Shown here one piece after another: positions 1 through 6,681 of a stretch of 7,598 nucleotides of DNA. Position numbers and translations under genes: made by a program. Numbering within the stretch: position 1 is the first letter of the stretch; each line of letters begins with the position of its first letter. Below the pieces are notes generated by a model, which searched no databases, was not told the origin of the DNA, and saw nothing but the letters and a program-made list of their open reading frames with translations. The stretch is from Pseudomonadota bacterium (GTDB lineage Bacteria; Pseudomonadota; Alphaproteobacteria; Acetobacterales; Acetobacteraceae): contig JAJZFF010000532.1 in the NCBI GenBank assembly GCA_021805485.1, positions 1 through 7,598 on the forward strand, read 5' to 3'.

Positions 1-398
1 CCCTTGCGCCGGATGTGCTTGCCCGGCCGCGCCGCCTCGAGCAGGGTCACGATCTCGCCCTCCCGGCGCGCGTCCTCCTGCAGCAGCACCGTGTCGGCGC
101 CCTCGGGCACGAGGCTGCCGGTGAACAGGCGCACCGCCTGGCCGGGCCCGACCGTGCCGATGAAGGGATGGCCCGCCGGCGCGGTGCCGATCACCCGGAG
201 CGAAGCCCCCGCCGCCCCATCCACGCCGCGGATGGCGTAGCCGTCCATCGCCGAGACATCGGCCGGTGGCTGGGTCAGGCGCGCGCGCACCGGGGCCGCG
301 GTGACCCGCCCGAGCGCCTCGGCGAGCGCCACGGTCTCCGGCGGCGTCGGCGCAAGACCGGCCAGGATGCGAGCGCGCGCCGCTTCGACGCTGATCAT
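1..398 (-). CDS. moeA: Molybdopterin molybdenumtransferase MoeA, N-terminal part (cut by window edge)
   Basis: MoeA inserts molybdate into adenylylated molybdopterin in the last step of molybdenum cofactor synthesis, in the cytoplasm. Only the first 132 residues are present, about a third of a usual MoeA of roughly 400 residues; the rest lies beyond the left edge. Visible family signatures are QPPADVSAMDGYAIRG in the first third, then GQAVRLFTGSLVPEGADTVLLQE, read here in two overlapping parts (GQAVRLFTGS and VPEGADTVLLQE), and PGKHIRRK near the edge, matching the MoeA pattern before the GED motif. The ATG at 398 was chosen because it gives the usual start (MISVEAARARIL) and follows the moaC stop by only 6 bp. 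An AGGAG at 408-412, inside the moaC end, is a suitable ribosome binding site. It is the last visible gene of the trpGDC-moaC-moeA block. A glp/moeA paralogue elsewhere cannot be excluded. Confidence 0.93.
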   Translation of the reverse strand, partial: MISVEAARARILAGLAPTPPETVALAEALGRVTAAPVRARLTQPPADVSAMDGYAIRGVDGAAGASLRVIGTAPAGHPFIGTVGPGQAVRLFTGSLVPEGADTVLLQEDARREGEIVTLLEAARPGKHIRRK

Positions 399-404
399 GT
401 CGCC

Positions 405-881
405 TCACTCCTGCGTGAATTCGCCGGACTTGCCGCCCGATTTATGCACCACCCGCAGCGCCTCGATGCGCATGCCGCGATCGACCGCCTTGCACATGTC
501 ATAGACCGTGAGCGCGGCGACCGAGGCGGCGGTCAGCGCCTCCATCTCGACCCCGGTGGGGCCGGTCGTGCGGACCGTCGCCGCGATCTCGACCGCATCC
601 GGGGGCGCGATGGAGAGATCGACCGCGACCGCACTCAGCGCCAGCGGATGGCAGAGCGGGATGAGATCGGCCGTGCGCTTGGCCGCCATGATGCCGGCCA
701 GCCGGGCGACGCCGAGCACGTCGCCCTTCTTCGCGCTGCCCTCGGCGATCATCGCCAGCGTCGCCGGCAGCATCACCACCCGCGCCCGCGCCGTGGCGCT
801 GCGCACCGTGGCCGGCTTGGCCGAGACGTCGACCATCGCCGCGTTGCCGGCGGCGTCGAAATGGGTGAGCCGGCCGCTCAT
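405..881 (-). CDS. moaC: Cyclic pyranopterin monophosphate synthase MoaC
   Basis: MoaC converts the 3',8-cyclo-GTP product of MoaA into cyclic pyranopterin monophosphate, the first stable intermediate of molybdenum cofactor synthesis. The product is 158 residues, the normal family length. It shows the MoaC pattern throughout: [19 protein letters not shown] at the start, [20 protein letters not shown] (51-70), LIPLCHPL (73-80, with His78), GVEMEAL (110-116, Glu112 and Glu114) and [11 protein letters not shown] (127-137). Asp128 and Lys131 match the positions I recall as catalytic in the Escherichia coli enzyme. The ATG at 881 gives the canonical N terminus and overlaps the trpC stop as ATGA, which suggests translational coupling. 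A longer open frame upstream is only a shadow of trpC. The next gene, moeA, starts 6 bp after the stop. No MoaA is in the window, so the rest of the pathway must be encoded elsewhere. Confidence 0.97.
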   Translation of the reverse strand: MSGRLTHFDAAGNAAMVDVSAKPATVRSATARARVVMLPATLAMIAEGSAKKGDVLGVARLAGIMAAKRTADLIPLCHPLALSAVAVDLSIAPPDAVEIAATVRTTGPTGVEMEALTAASVAALTVYDMCKAVDRGMRIEALRVVHKSGGKSGEFTQE

Positions 882-1702
882 GCCGCCTCGCCGCGTAGCG
901 CCCGCGTCGCCGCGGCGACGTCCGCCTGGCGCATCAGGTGCTCGCCGACGAGGAAGCCGAGCACGCCGCGCGCGCGCAGCGCCGCGATGTCGGCGTACGA
1001 GCGGATGCCGCTCTCCGCGATCGGCACCCGCTCGGGTGGAATTTGCGGCGCCAGCGCCTGCGAGACGCCGAGATCGGTCGTCAGGGTGCGCAGATTGCGG
1101 TTGTTGATGCCGATGAGGTCCGTCGGCAGCCCGAGCGCGCGGTCGAGCTCGGCCTGGTCGTGCACCTCGGCGAGCACGTCCATGTCCAACGAGCGCGCCA
1201 GTTCGCCGAGTTCCAGCGCCTCGGCGTCGGTCAGCGCGGCGAGGATGAGCAGGATGCAATCCGCGCCCATCGCTCGGCTCTCATGGACCTGCCAGGGATC
1301 CAGGATGAAATCCTTGCGCAGCACCGGCAGATCGACGGCATCGCGGGCGGCGCGCAGATGCGCCGGCTCGCCCTGGAAATAGGGCGTGTCGGTGAGCACG
1401 GAGAGGCACACCGCGCCGCCGTCCCGATAGGCGCGGGCGAGCGCCGGCGGGTCGAAATCCGGCCGGATCAGGCCACCCGAGGGTGAGGCCTTCTTGATCT
1501 CGGTGATCAGCGCCACCCCGCCACGCGCCGCCGCCGCCTTGATCGCCCGGCCGAAACCGCGCGGCGGCGTGGCGGCGGCGATCTCGGACTTCAGCGCGGC
1601 CAGTGGCGTCGCCTGCTTGCGCCGGGCGGTCTCGGTGCGGGTATCGGCGCAGATCCGCGCCAGCATGTCGGGCATGGGCACGGCGGGGGGGGACGCGTTC
1701 AT
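878..1702 (-). CDS. trpC: Indole-3-glycerol phosphate synthase TrpC
   Basis: TrpC closes the indole ring, converting carboxyphenylamino-deoxyribulose phosphate to indole-3-glycerol phosphate in tryptophan synthesis. The product is 274 residues from the ATG at 1702, the usual length for a monofunctional enzyme, and there is no fused TrpF domain. The beta/alpha-barrel motifs are in order: EIKKASPS (68-75), the LRKDF lysine at about 130, AEVH with Glu179, INNRNL with Asn201 and Arg202, and ESGI (230-233). The motif that is often SPSKG reads SPSGG here. A TTG lies one codon upstream of the ATG, but the ATG has a GAGG about 7 bases ahead of it and is preferred. The gene begins 23 bp after trpD and ends overlapping the moaC start by 4 bp. 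An 8-base C run falls in codons 4-7 (plus-strand G run at 1685-1692), a possible slippage site in an otherwise dispensable N-terminal stretch. Confidence 0.97.
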   Translation of the reverse strand: MNASPPAVPMPDMLARICADTRTETARRKQATPLAALKSEIAAATPPRGFGRAIKAAAARGGVALITEIKKASPSGGLIRPDFDPPALARAYRDGGAVCLSVLTDTPYFQGEPAHLRAARDAVDLPVLRKDFILDPWQVHESRAMGADCILLILAALTDAEALELGELARSLDMDVLAEVHDQAELDRALGLPTDLIGINNRNLRTLTTDLGVSQALAPQIPPERVPIAESGIRSYADIAALRARGVLGFLVGEHLMRQADVAAATRALRGEAA

Positions 1703-1725
1703 CAAGTATCCTCGTCGAACATCGC

Positions 1726-2850
1726 TCAGCAGGATGCCAGGGGTGCGGCGGCGCGCAAGCGGTCCAGCGCGGCCAGGGCGGCGCCGGCATCGATCGCCGC
1801 CGCCGCCAGGCCGGCGCCCTCGGCCAGGTCGGCGGCGCGCCCGGCGATGATGAGGGCGGCGGCCGCGTTGAGCAGCACCGTGTCGCGGTACGCCCCGGCA
1901 GCGCCGCGCAGCAACGCCTCCAGTGCGGCGGCGTTCTCGGCGGCGTCACCGCCGCGGATGGCGCTGACCGGCGCCGGCGCCAGCCCCGCCGCTTCGGCAC
2001 GGACGGTGAACCGACTGAGCCGCCCCCCTGCCAGCTCCACGACCTGGTTCTCGCCGGCCAGGGCCAGCTCGTCGAGCCCCTGGCCGTGCACCACCCAGCA
2101 GCGCTCGGTTCCGAGTTCGCGCAACGCGAGGGCCATCGGCTCCGCCCAGGCAGGATCGAACACGCCGATGAGCTGGCGCGGCACCGAGGCGGGGTTGGCC
2201 AGCGGCCCGAGCAGATTGAAGATCGTGCGGGTGCCGAGTTCGACGCGCGGGCCGGCGGCATGGCGCAAGGCGGCGTGGTGGCGCGGGGCGAAAAGAAAGA
2301 CGCACCCGGCCTGCGCCAGAATTCCCGCCAGCCGGTCGGTCGGCACATCGACATCGACGCCGAGCGCGCCCAGCACGTCCGCCCCTCCCGTGCGCGAGGA
2401 CAGCGCCCGGTTGCCGTGCTTGGCCACCGGCACACCAAGCCCGGCCAGCACGAACACCACCGCCGTGGAGACATTGAGCGTGCCGGCATTGTCGCCACCC
2501 GTGCCGCACACATCCATCGCCTGCGCCGCCAGCGCCGGCGGCAGCACGACAGGCAGCATCCGCGCCCGCATCGCCCGCACCGCGCCGGTCAGCTCACCCG
2601 CCGTCTCGCCGCGCACGCGCATCGCCATCAGCAGCCCGGCGATCTGCGCCGGTGTCGCCTCGCCCGACATGATCACGCCGAAAGCCTGCTCCGCCTCCGC
2701 CTCGGTCAGGCTGGCGCCGGTGGCGAGGCGGGCCAGAACCGGCCGCAGGTCGCCGGCACGGCCAGAGGTCGGCACTGGCGGGGTCGGCACTGGCGGGGTC
2801 GACACTGTCGGGGTCGGCACTGGCGGGGTCGCCACGGTGGGGGTCGCCAC
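1726..2850 (-). CDS. trpD: Anthranilate phosphoribosyltransferase TrpD with a repeat-encoded N terminus
   Basis: TrpD transfers phosphoribose from PRPP to anthranilate, the second committed step of tryptophan synthesis. The core is typical: [24 protein letters not shown], read here as [12 protein letters not shown] and [11 protein letters not shown], then [24 protein letters not shown] (115-120) and NVST (126-129) of the PRPP site, KHGNRALSS (144-152), [12 protein letters not shown] and [11 protein letters not shown]. The start is uncertain. Between the trpG stop and the conserved core lies a 15-bp tandem repeat whose every unit carries a GTG in the trpD frame (2850, 2835, 2820, 2805, 2790, 2775), and none has a clear Shine-Dalgarno. 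I give the first one, 7 bp after the trpG stop, which makes 374 residues including about 27 Pro/Val/Thr-rich ones. A start at 2775 gives 349 residues and fits ordinary family length better. An in-frame ATG at 2967 lies inside trpG and is less likely. Translation is probably coupled to trpG. Confidence 0.95.
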   Translation of the reverse strand: MATPTVATPPVPTPTVSTPPVPTPPVPTSGRAGDLRPVLARLATGASLTEAEAEQAFGVIMSGEATPAQIAGLLMAMRVRGETAGELTGAVRAMRARMLPVVLPPALAAQAMDVCGTGGDNAGTLNVSTAVVFVLAGLGVPVAKHGNRALSSRTGGADVLGALGVDVDVPTDRLAGILAQAGCVFLFAPRHHAALRHAAGPRVELGTRTIFNLLGPLANPASVPRQLIGVFDPAWAEPMALALRELGTERCWVVHGQGLDELALAGENQVVELAGGRLSRFTVRAEAAGLAPAPVSAIRGGDAAENAAALEALLRGAAGAYRDTVLLNAAAALIIAGRAADLAEGAGLAAAAIDAGAALAALDRLRAAAPLASC

Positions 2851-2860
2851 GGTGGGTTCA
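2771..2860. repeat. 15-bp minisatellite, six units, at the trpG/trpD junction
   Basis: Six head-to-tail 15-bp units are seen on the plus strand. Units 1, 2 and 4 are identical (GGCACTGGCGGGGTC, at 2771, 2786 and 2816). Unit 3 (2801-2815) differs by two bases. Units 5 and 6 (2831-2845, 2846-2860) start GCCACGGTGGG, and unit 6 ends in TTCA instead of GGGTC, so the trpG stop codon (2858-2860) is part of it. In the trpD frame each unit encodes a five-residue step such as PPVPT or PTVAT and contains a GTG codon. Since 15 is a multiple of three, gain or loss of units would keep trpD in frame. Confidence 0.95.
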
Positions 2861-3454
2861 GGCCGCACGCGCTGGCGTGTTGGAGCCGCGCGCCAGGGCC
2901 AGGAAATTGCCGAGCAGCGCGTGGCCGTGTTCGCTGGCGATGCTTTCGGGGTGGAACTGGACGCCAAAGATCGGCCAGTGGCGATGCCTCAGCCCCATCA
3001 CGAGCCCGTCCTCGGTGAAGGCGGTCGGCACCAGCGCGTCCGGCACGCTTTCGCGGGCGACGATCAGGCTGTGGTAGCGGGTGGCGCGGAACGGGCTGGG
3101 CAGGCCGGCGAAGATGTCGCTGCCATGGTGGAAGATCGGGCTGGTCTTGCCATGCACCGGCACCGGCGCGCGCACGACCTCGCCGCCGAAGGCCTGGCCG
3201 ATCGCCTGATGGCCGAGGCAGACGCCGAGCACCGGCACGCGCCCGGCCGCGGCCTCGATCAGGTCGAGGCAGATACCGGCCTCGCTCGGCGTGCATGGGC
3301 CAGGCGAGAGCACGATCGCCTCCGGCGCCAGCGCCATCGCGGCGGCGACGTCGAGCGTGTCGTTGCGGCGCACGTCACACTGCGCCCCCAGCTCGCCGAG
3401 GAAATGCACGAGGTTGAACGTGAAGCTGTCGTAGTTGTCGATCAGCAGGATCAT
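2858..3454 (-). CDS. trpG: Anthranilate synthase glutaminase subunit TrpG (class I glutamine amidotransferase)
   Basis: TrpG hydrolyses glutamine and passes ammonia to the TrpE subunit of anthranilate synthase, the first step of tryptophan synthesis. The product is 198 residues, the standard length for an unfused subunit. Signatures are [20 protein letters not shown] at the start, [12 protein letters not shown] (49-60), the nucleophile Cys79 in [21 protein letters not shown] (127-132) and the catalytic His168/Glu170 in GVQFHPES. The ATG at 3454 was chosen because it gives the canonical first residues and has a GGAG 7 bases upstream; an ATG at 3493 would add 13 residues without family support. 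It is the first gene of the minus-strand block. The same fold serves PabA in folate synthesis, and one protein may serve both pathways, but the trpD-trpC context favours TrpG. No trpE partner lies in the window. Confidence 0.96.
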   Translation of the reverse strand: MILLIDNYDSFTFNLVHFLGELGAQCDVRRNDTLDVAAAMALAPEAIVLSPGPCTPSEAGICLDLIEAAAGRVPVLGVCLGHQAIGQAFGGEVVRAPVPVHGKTSPIFHHGSDIFAGLPSPFRATRYHSLIVARESVPDALVPTAFTEDGLVMGLRHRHWPIFGVQFHPESIASEHGHALLGNFLALARGSNTPARAA

Positions 3455-3493
3455 CGCCGTTCTCCGCCGCCACGCACCGGCCTCTGGCTCCAT

Positions 3494-3512
3494 CGCTGCC
3501 GTGCCGGCAGCG
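3494..3512 (-). promoter_or_regulatory. 7-bp GC hairpin in the predicted trpG leader
   Basis: CGCTGCC (3494-3500) and GGCAGCG (3506-3512) form a perfect 7-bp inverted repeat around a 5-base loop, starting 39 bp upstream of the trpG start codon. It lacks a following U run in either direction, so it is not an intrinsic terminator. It could fold in the trpG leader RNA if transcription starts upstream of it. In sequence this rich in GC a stem of this size can arise by chance. Confidence 0.3.
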
Positions 3513-3525
3513 GCGCGCGCGGCGC

Positions 3526-3554
3526 ACTCTGCGGAAGGGAGCGGGTGCGGTCAA
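3526..3554 (-). promoter_or_regulatory. Candidate sigma-70-type promoter for trpGDC-moaC-moeA
   Basis: On the minus strand, TTGACC (plus 3549-3554) is a good -35 match. After a 17-base spacer comes CAGAGT (3526-3531), which matches only three of six -10 consensus positions. Transcription from it would start near 3519 and give a leader of about 65 nt before the trpG ATG. Alphaproteobacterial promoters often have weak -10 elements, but this call remains a guess. Confidence 0.3.
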
Positions 3555-3581
3555 CGCCACCGCGCCGCCCCCCCCACGGCC

Positions 3582-3672
3582 GCCCCACGCGGCGCCCCAC
3601 GCGGCAGCCCCGTGCCGCCCGGGCGGCCACGCCCGGCTGCCACGTTGCGGCCACGCCGGCTGCCACGTTCGC
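3582..3672. repeat. Two short tandem duplications in the trpG upstream region
   Basis: GCCCCACGCGGC occurs twice head to tail at 3582-3593 and 3594-3605. Further on, a 24-base unit beginning GGCCACGCC at 3625-3648 is repeated at 3649-3672. The second copy is one C shorter after GGCCACGCC and one C longer near the end, with the core GGCTGCCACGTT shared. Both lie well upstream of the predicted trpG promoter. They show local slippage or duplication, and no protein-binding role can be read from sequence alone. Confidence 0.7.
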
Positions 3673-3699
3673 CAACGCCTTCCGAATGGCTTGCGCCGC

Positions 3700-3720
3700 G
3701 CTGTTGCAATATGTCACAGC
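3700..3720. promoter_or_regulatory. AT-rich imperfect palindrome, possible operator
   Basis: A 21-bp segment has perfect 5-base outer arms (GCTGT at 3700-3704, ACAGC at 3716-3720) and matching CA/TG pairs inside, around an ATA-type centre. It is the most AT-rich point in the intergenic region and lies between the two divergent starts. The arrangement is typical of a dimeric regulator site. It resembles CRP/FNR-family sites only loosely: TTGCA-ATAT-GTCAC has the spacing but not the full half-sites. It could instead contain a -10 element for either gene. Confidence 0.3.
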
Positions 3721-3905
3721 GCCGTCGTTGCCGGCGCCGCCGCGCTGAGCGCAACGTCGCTGCGAGGACGGGAATGATCCCCACTCCGAGGGCCTTAATC
3801 GCGCCTTCATGTCTCGCGCGCCAGGATAGGGCCGAGGGAGACACGGCCCGACCGGCCGCGGACGGAATTTGATGACCGGTGGACCTTGGATTGGCCGTCC
3901 GGATC

Positions 3906-3912
3906 AAGGGGG
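3906..3912 (+). promoter_or_regulatory. Ribosome binding site deciding the start of the GGDEF-EAL gene
   Basis: AAGGGGG ends 4 bases before the ATG at 3917. An in-frame ATG at 3872 (and a TTG at 3869) would add 15 or 16 residues, but only a weak CGGA precedes it. The purine-rich run therefore favours 3917 as the start. Confidence 0.55.
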
Positions 3913-3916
3913 CACG

Positions 3917-6670
3917 ATGGGGCAGCCTGCGCTTCTCACGGGTCAGGGCGCCGCCGCGGCCGAGGTGAGCCGCGCGGGCATGGCGGCGGCAATTCCCACC
4001 GCCGCGGACATCACCCGCATCCTGCTCGAACTCGACAAGACCCTGCTCGACGTCCATTCGCTGACGGCGCTGGGACGTGCCGCGGTGCAGATTCTCGGCA
4101 CGATCCCGGGTGTCAGCGCGGTCTGGCTCTGGCGTCCGGATGGAACCGGGCGGCTTCGCCACGAGGCGGCGAACGGTTCCGGTGCCGAGGACTACGCGAA
4201 CGCGGTCGTGGTGCGCATCGATTCCGGCCCGCTCGCTCAGGGCCCCGCCGGCCGGGCCTGGCGCACCGGCACCATCACCGGCATCGATGACTGGTCCAGC
4301 GATCCAATCGCCGAGCCCTGGCGTAACGTCGCTTTGCGCCATCCCTGGCGCAGCAGTGTCGCGGTGCCCTTGCGCGGGCGCGCGGGCATGCACCGGATCG
4401 TGGATCTGCGCAGCGTGGTGCCCAATTTCTTCTCGCGGGAGCCGATCCACAGCTTCCTCGAGCATATCTCCACCATGCTCGGCATGGCGCTGGAGCGGGT
4501 CGAGACCGCGGACGCCGAGCGCCGGCGGCTGGCGCGGATCGAACATATCCAGCGCCTCTATGCGGCCCTGTTCGGCGAGGCGCAGCTGCTGCTCAAGGCG
4601 CAAACCGAGGTCGAGGTGCTGCGCGGCACCTGCCGCCGCTTGGTGACCGGCGGCCTGTTCGTGGCCACCTGGATCGGCCGCCCCGACGCGGAGGGCCGGT
4701 GCAGCTATTACACGGGCGCCGGCCGGGGCGTCTCGCTGATCCGCCGGTTCTATTCGCAGCTCGATGCCGACGAGCCACGCTCGCTGCTGGGCCGCGCCTG
4801 GGCGAGCGGACGCACGCAGTTCGACAATGACAGGCTCGCGGATCCGGCGGTGAGCGAATTGTCCGCCGACATGGAACGCCATCAGTGGCGCGCCGCCGCG
4901 ACGGTGCCGATCCGCCGCGGCGGCGAACGCTGGGGGGTTCTGGCCGCGGTATCGGCCCAGACCGATGTTTTCGACCAGGAGATGCTCCATCTGCTCGCCC
5001 GGGTCGGCGAAATGATCGGCCGCGCCCTCGATGAGCGGGATCTGAAGGAGACGCTGAACCAGGAGCGCACCGCGCTGAGCTGGACCGCGCGCCATGACAC
5101 GCTCACCGAACTGCCGAACCGACTAGCCCTGTCCGAGCATCTGCCGCAGGCGATGTCGCGCGCGCGCCGGCAGGAGCGGCTGCTTGCCGTGGGCATGCTC
5201 GATCTGGACGATTTCAAGCCGGTCAACGACCGCTTCGGTCACGCCGCCGGCGACCATCTGCTGCGCGAGATCGCGGCCCGCCTGCGCCATGCGCTCCGCG
5301 GCACCGACTTCGTCGCCCGGCTCGGCGGTGACGAGTTCGCCATCGTGCTCGAGGGTCTGGCGCAGATGGCCGACCTCGAGTCGGCCGCCGAGCGCATCCA
5401 TGCGGCCATCACCGCGCCCGTCGCCCTGCCGAACGGCACCAGCGTCAATGTCGGCGGCAGCCTTGGCGTGACGATGTTCCCGCTCGACAATGTCGAATCC
5501 GATCTCCTGCTGCGCCACGCCGACGCGGCGCTCTATGCCGCGAAAGAGAACAAGCGCAACCGCGAACGATTCTGGGAGCTCTACCGCCCGTCGCAGGAGA
5601 AAGGCGTCGAGACCGTGCTGCTGCGCGGCCTGCTCGCGCGCGGCCAGGTGCGCGTGCACTATCAGCCGATCATCGACCTGCAACGCGGTGTCGTCGTCGG
5701 CGTCGAAGCGCTCGCACGCCTCGCCAAGGGCAGCCGGCTGGTCTCGCCGGGCGAGTTCCTGCCCCATCTCTCGGCGCCGGAACGCCGCAAGCTGACGCAG
5801 CAGGTTCTCGAGCGCGGTCTCGAGGACCTCGCCCTCTGGGACCGGGCGGGCCACCGTCTCGGTCTCTCGGTCAATGTCGACCCCGAAGCCGTGCTGAACG
5901 CCGACTGCCGCACTTGCCTCGATGACGTGCTGGGCGCGAGCAGCGTCGAGCCGGGCCGGATCACGCTCGAAGTGCTGGAGAGCGGCGAATTTCTGTCGCT
6001 CGATCATGCCCTCGAGCGGATCGACGATATCCGCGCCGTCGGCGTGCGCATCGCCCTCGACGATGTGGGCAGCGCCTACTCGTCGCTGCTACGGCTGAAG
6101 GCGCTGCCGGTGGATACGATCAAGCTCGACCAGGCCTTCGTGCGCGAGGTGCATCGCCGCCCGGACGACCTCCTGTTCGTGATGACGCTGCAGGCGCTCG
6201 CCCGCGGTCTGGGCACCGGGCTCGTCGTCGAGGGCGCCGAAACGGACGATATTCTGGACGCACTCGCCGTGCTCGGCGTCGAACAGGTGCAGGGCTATGC
6301 GGTCGCGCGGCCGATGCCCGCCGATGCGCTGCTGACCTGGCTTGCCGGCTTCACGCCACCGCCCGTGGTGCGCCAGCCGCGCTCGCTGCTCGGCGTCTTT
6401 GCCGCCCATCTCGACCTGCAGCACGTGCTCACCTTGCTGCCGAGCCACACGATGGTCTCGCTCGACCTGCACGACGAGCAGGCCAGCCCGACCGGGCAGT
6501 TCCTGGCCGCCGCGGGCCTCTGCGCGACGCCTGCCGGCCAGGCCCATGCCCGGTTCTTTGCCGCGCTGCGCCGCTGGAGCCAGGATGGCACGCCCTGGAA
6601 CGCGGCCGGCGAGGCGTTCCGCGCTGCCCTGCTCGACGCCATCACCGCGAATCAGCGGACCCCGGGCTAA
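3917..6670 (+). CDS. GAF-GAF-GGDEF-EAL cyclic di-GMP synthase/phosphodiesterase
   Basis: A 917-residue soluble signalling protein that probably makes (GGDEF) and/or degrades (EAL) cyclic di-GMP in response to a ligand sensed by its GAF domains. Two GAF-like domains occupy about 35-195 and 208-373; there is no signal peptide or membrane segment. HDTLTELPNR opens the diguanylate cyclase domain. Its active-site loop GGDEF is at 470-474, preceded at the correct five-residue distance by the inhibitory-site motif RGTD (461-464). The EAL domain keeps EAL (597-599), SVN, the Glu of LEVLE, Asp715-Asp716, Lys736 in IKLD, Glu772 and Glu775 in EGAE, and QGY (792-794). Both activities are therefore possible. 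Loop 6, usually DDFGTGYSS, reads DDVGSAYSS. About 100 residues follow the EAL domain (from about 815), predicted helical. The gene is transcribed away from trpG and stands alone on its strand. The signal sensed and the target process cannot be inferred. Confidence 0.93.
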   Translation: MGQPALLTGQGAAAAEVSRAGMAAAIPTAADITRILLELDKTLLDVHSLTALGRAAVQILGTIPGVSAVWLWRPDGTGRLRHEAANGSGAEDYANAVVVRIDSGPLAQGPAGRAWRTGTITGIDDWSSDPIAEPWRNVALRHPWRSSVAVPLRGRAGMHRIVDLRSVVPNFFSREPIHSFLEHISTMLGMALERVETADAERRRLARIEHIQRLYAALFGEAQLLLKAQTEVEVLRGTCRRLVTGGLFVATWIGRPDAEGRCSYYTGAGRGVSLIRRFYSQLDADEPRSLLGRAWASGRTQFDNDRLADPAVSELSADMERHQWRAAATVPIRRGGERWGVLAAVSAQTDVFDQEMLHLLARVGEMIGRALDERDLKETLNQERTALSWTARHDTLTELPNRLALSEHLPQAMSRARRQERLLAVGMLDLDDFKPVNDRFGHAAGDHLLREIAARLRHALRGTDFVARLGGDEFAIVLEGLAQMADLESAAERIHAAITAPVALPNGTSVNVGGSLGVTMFPLDNVESDLLLRHADAALYAAKENKRNRERFWELYRPSQEKGVETVLLRGLLARGQVRVHYQPIIDLQRGVVVGVEALARLAKGSRLVSPGEFLPHLSAPERRKLTQQVLERGLEDLALWDRAGHRLGLSVNVDPEAVLNADCRTCLDDVLGASSVEPGRITLEVLESGEFLSLDHALERIDDIRAVGVRIALDDVGSAYSSLLRLKALPVDTIKLDQAFVREVHRRPDDLLFVMTLQALARGLGTGLVVEGAETDDILDALAVLGVEQVQGYAVARPMPADALLTWLAGFTPPPVVRQPRSLLGVFAAHLDLQHVLTLLPSHTMVSLDLHDEQASPTGQFLAAAGLCATPAGQAHARFFAALRRWSQDGTPWNAAGEAFRAALLDAITANQRTPG

Positions 6671-6681
6671 AGGTCCGTCAG

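Larger units (their letters stand above)
3455..3916. other. Divergent intergenic region between trpG and the GGDEF-EAL gene
   Basis: This 462-bp gap separates two diverging genes and must hold both promoters. It contains an 8-base C run (3568-3575), two short tandem repeats, an imperfect AT-rich dyad at 3700-3720 and a hairpin near trpG, each listed separately. A minus-strand open frame spans 3451-3810 and ends overlapping the trpG start, but it uses many codons that are uncommon in the flanking genes and has low-complexity Arg/Gly-rich content, so I do not call it a gene. No run of Trp codons indicating a trp leader peptide was seen. No convincing sigma-70 promoter for the plus-strand gene was found. 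Confidence 0.6.

Noticed and set aside
1417..1490. SPSGG in place of the common SPSKG in TrpC as a possible loss of function
   Set aside because: Some functional homologues, such as the archaeal enzyme as I recall it, also lack the Lys here. All other catalytic residues are present.
2771..2860. The repeat at trpG/trpD as a CRISPR or protein-binding iteron array
   Set aside because: Units are contiguous with no spacers, only 15 bp, and lie in the trpD frame between two coding genes, so a coding minisatellite explains them better.
15..3748. Long plus-strand open frames across the trp/mo region (for example 15-1382, 1603-3018, 1847-3748)
   Set aside because: They are antisense shadows caused by high GC content. 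The minus strand carries clear, full-length conserved proteins over the same bases.
3451..3810. A 119-codon minus-strand open frame that ends overlapping the trpG start as ATGA
   Set aside because: Its codon use (TTA, AGG, ACA, CGA, GGA, TCA) is unlike the neighbouring genes, it spans the tandem repeats and a C8 run, and its product is Arg/Gly-rich low complexity with no recognisable family. The overlap is probably chance.
3551..6547. Long minus-strand open frames opposite the GGDEF-EAL gene (for example 3551-5095 and 5123-6007)
   Set aside because: They are antisense to a gene with unmistakable catalytic motifs and show Arg/His/Ala-rich composition without any recognisable domain.
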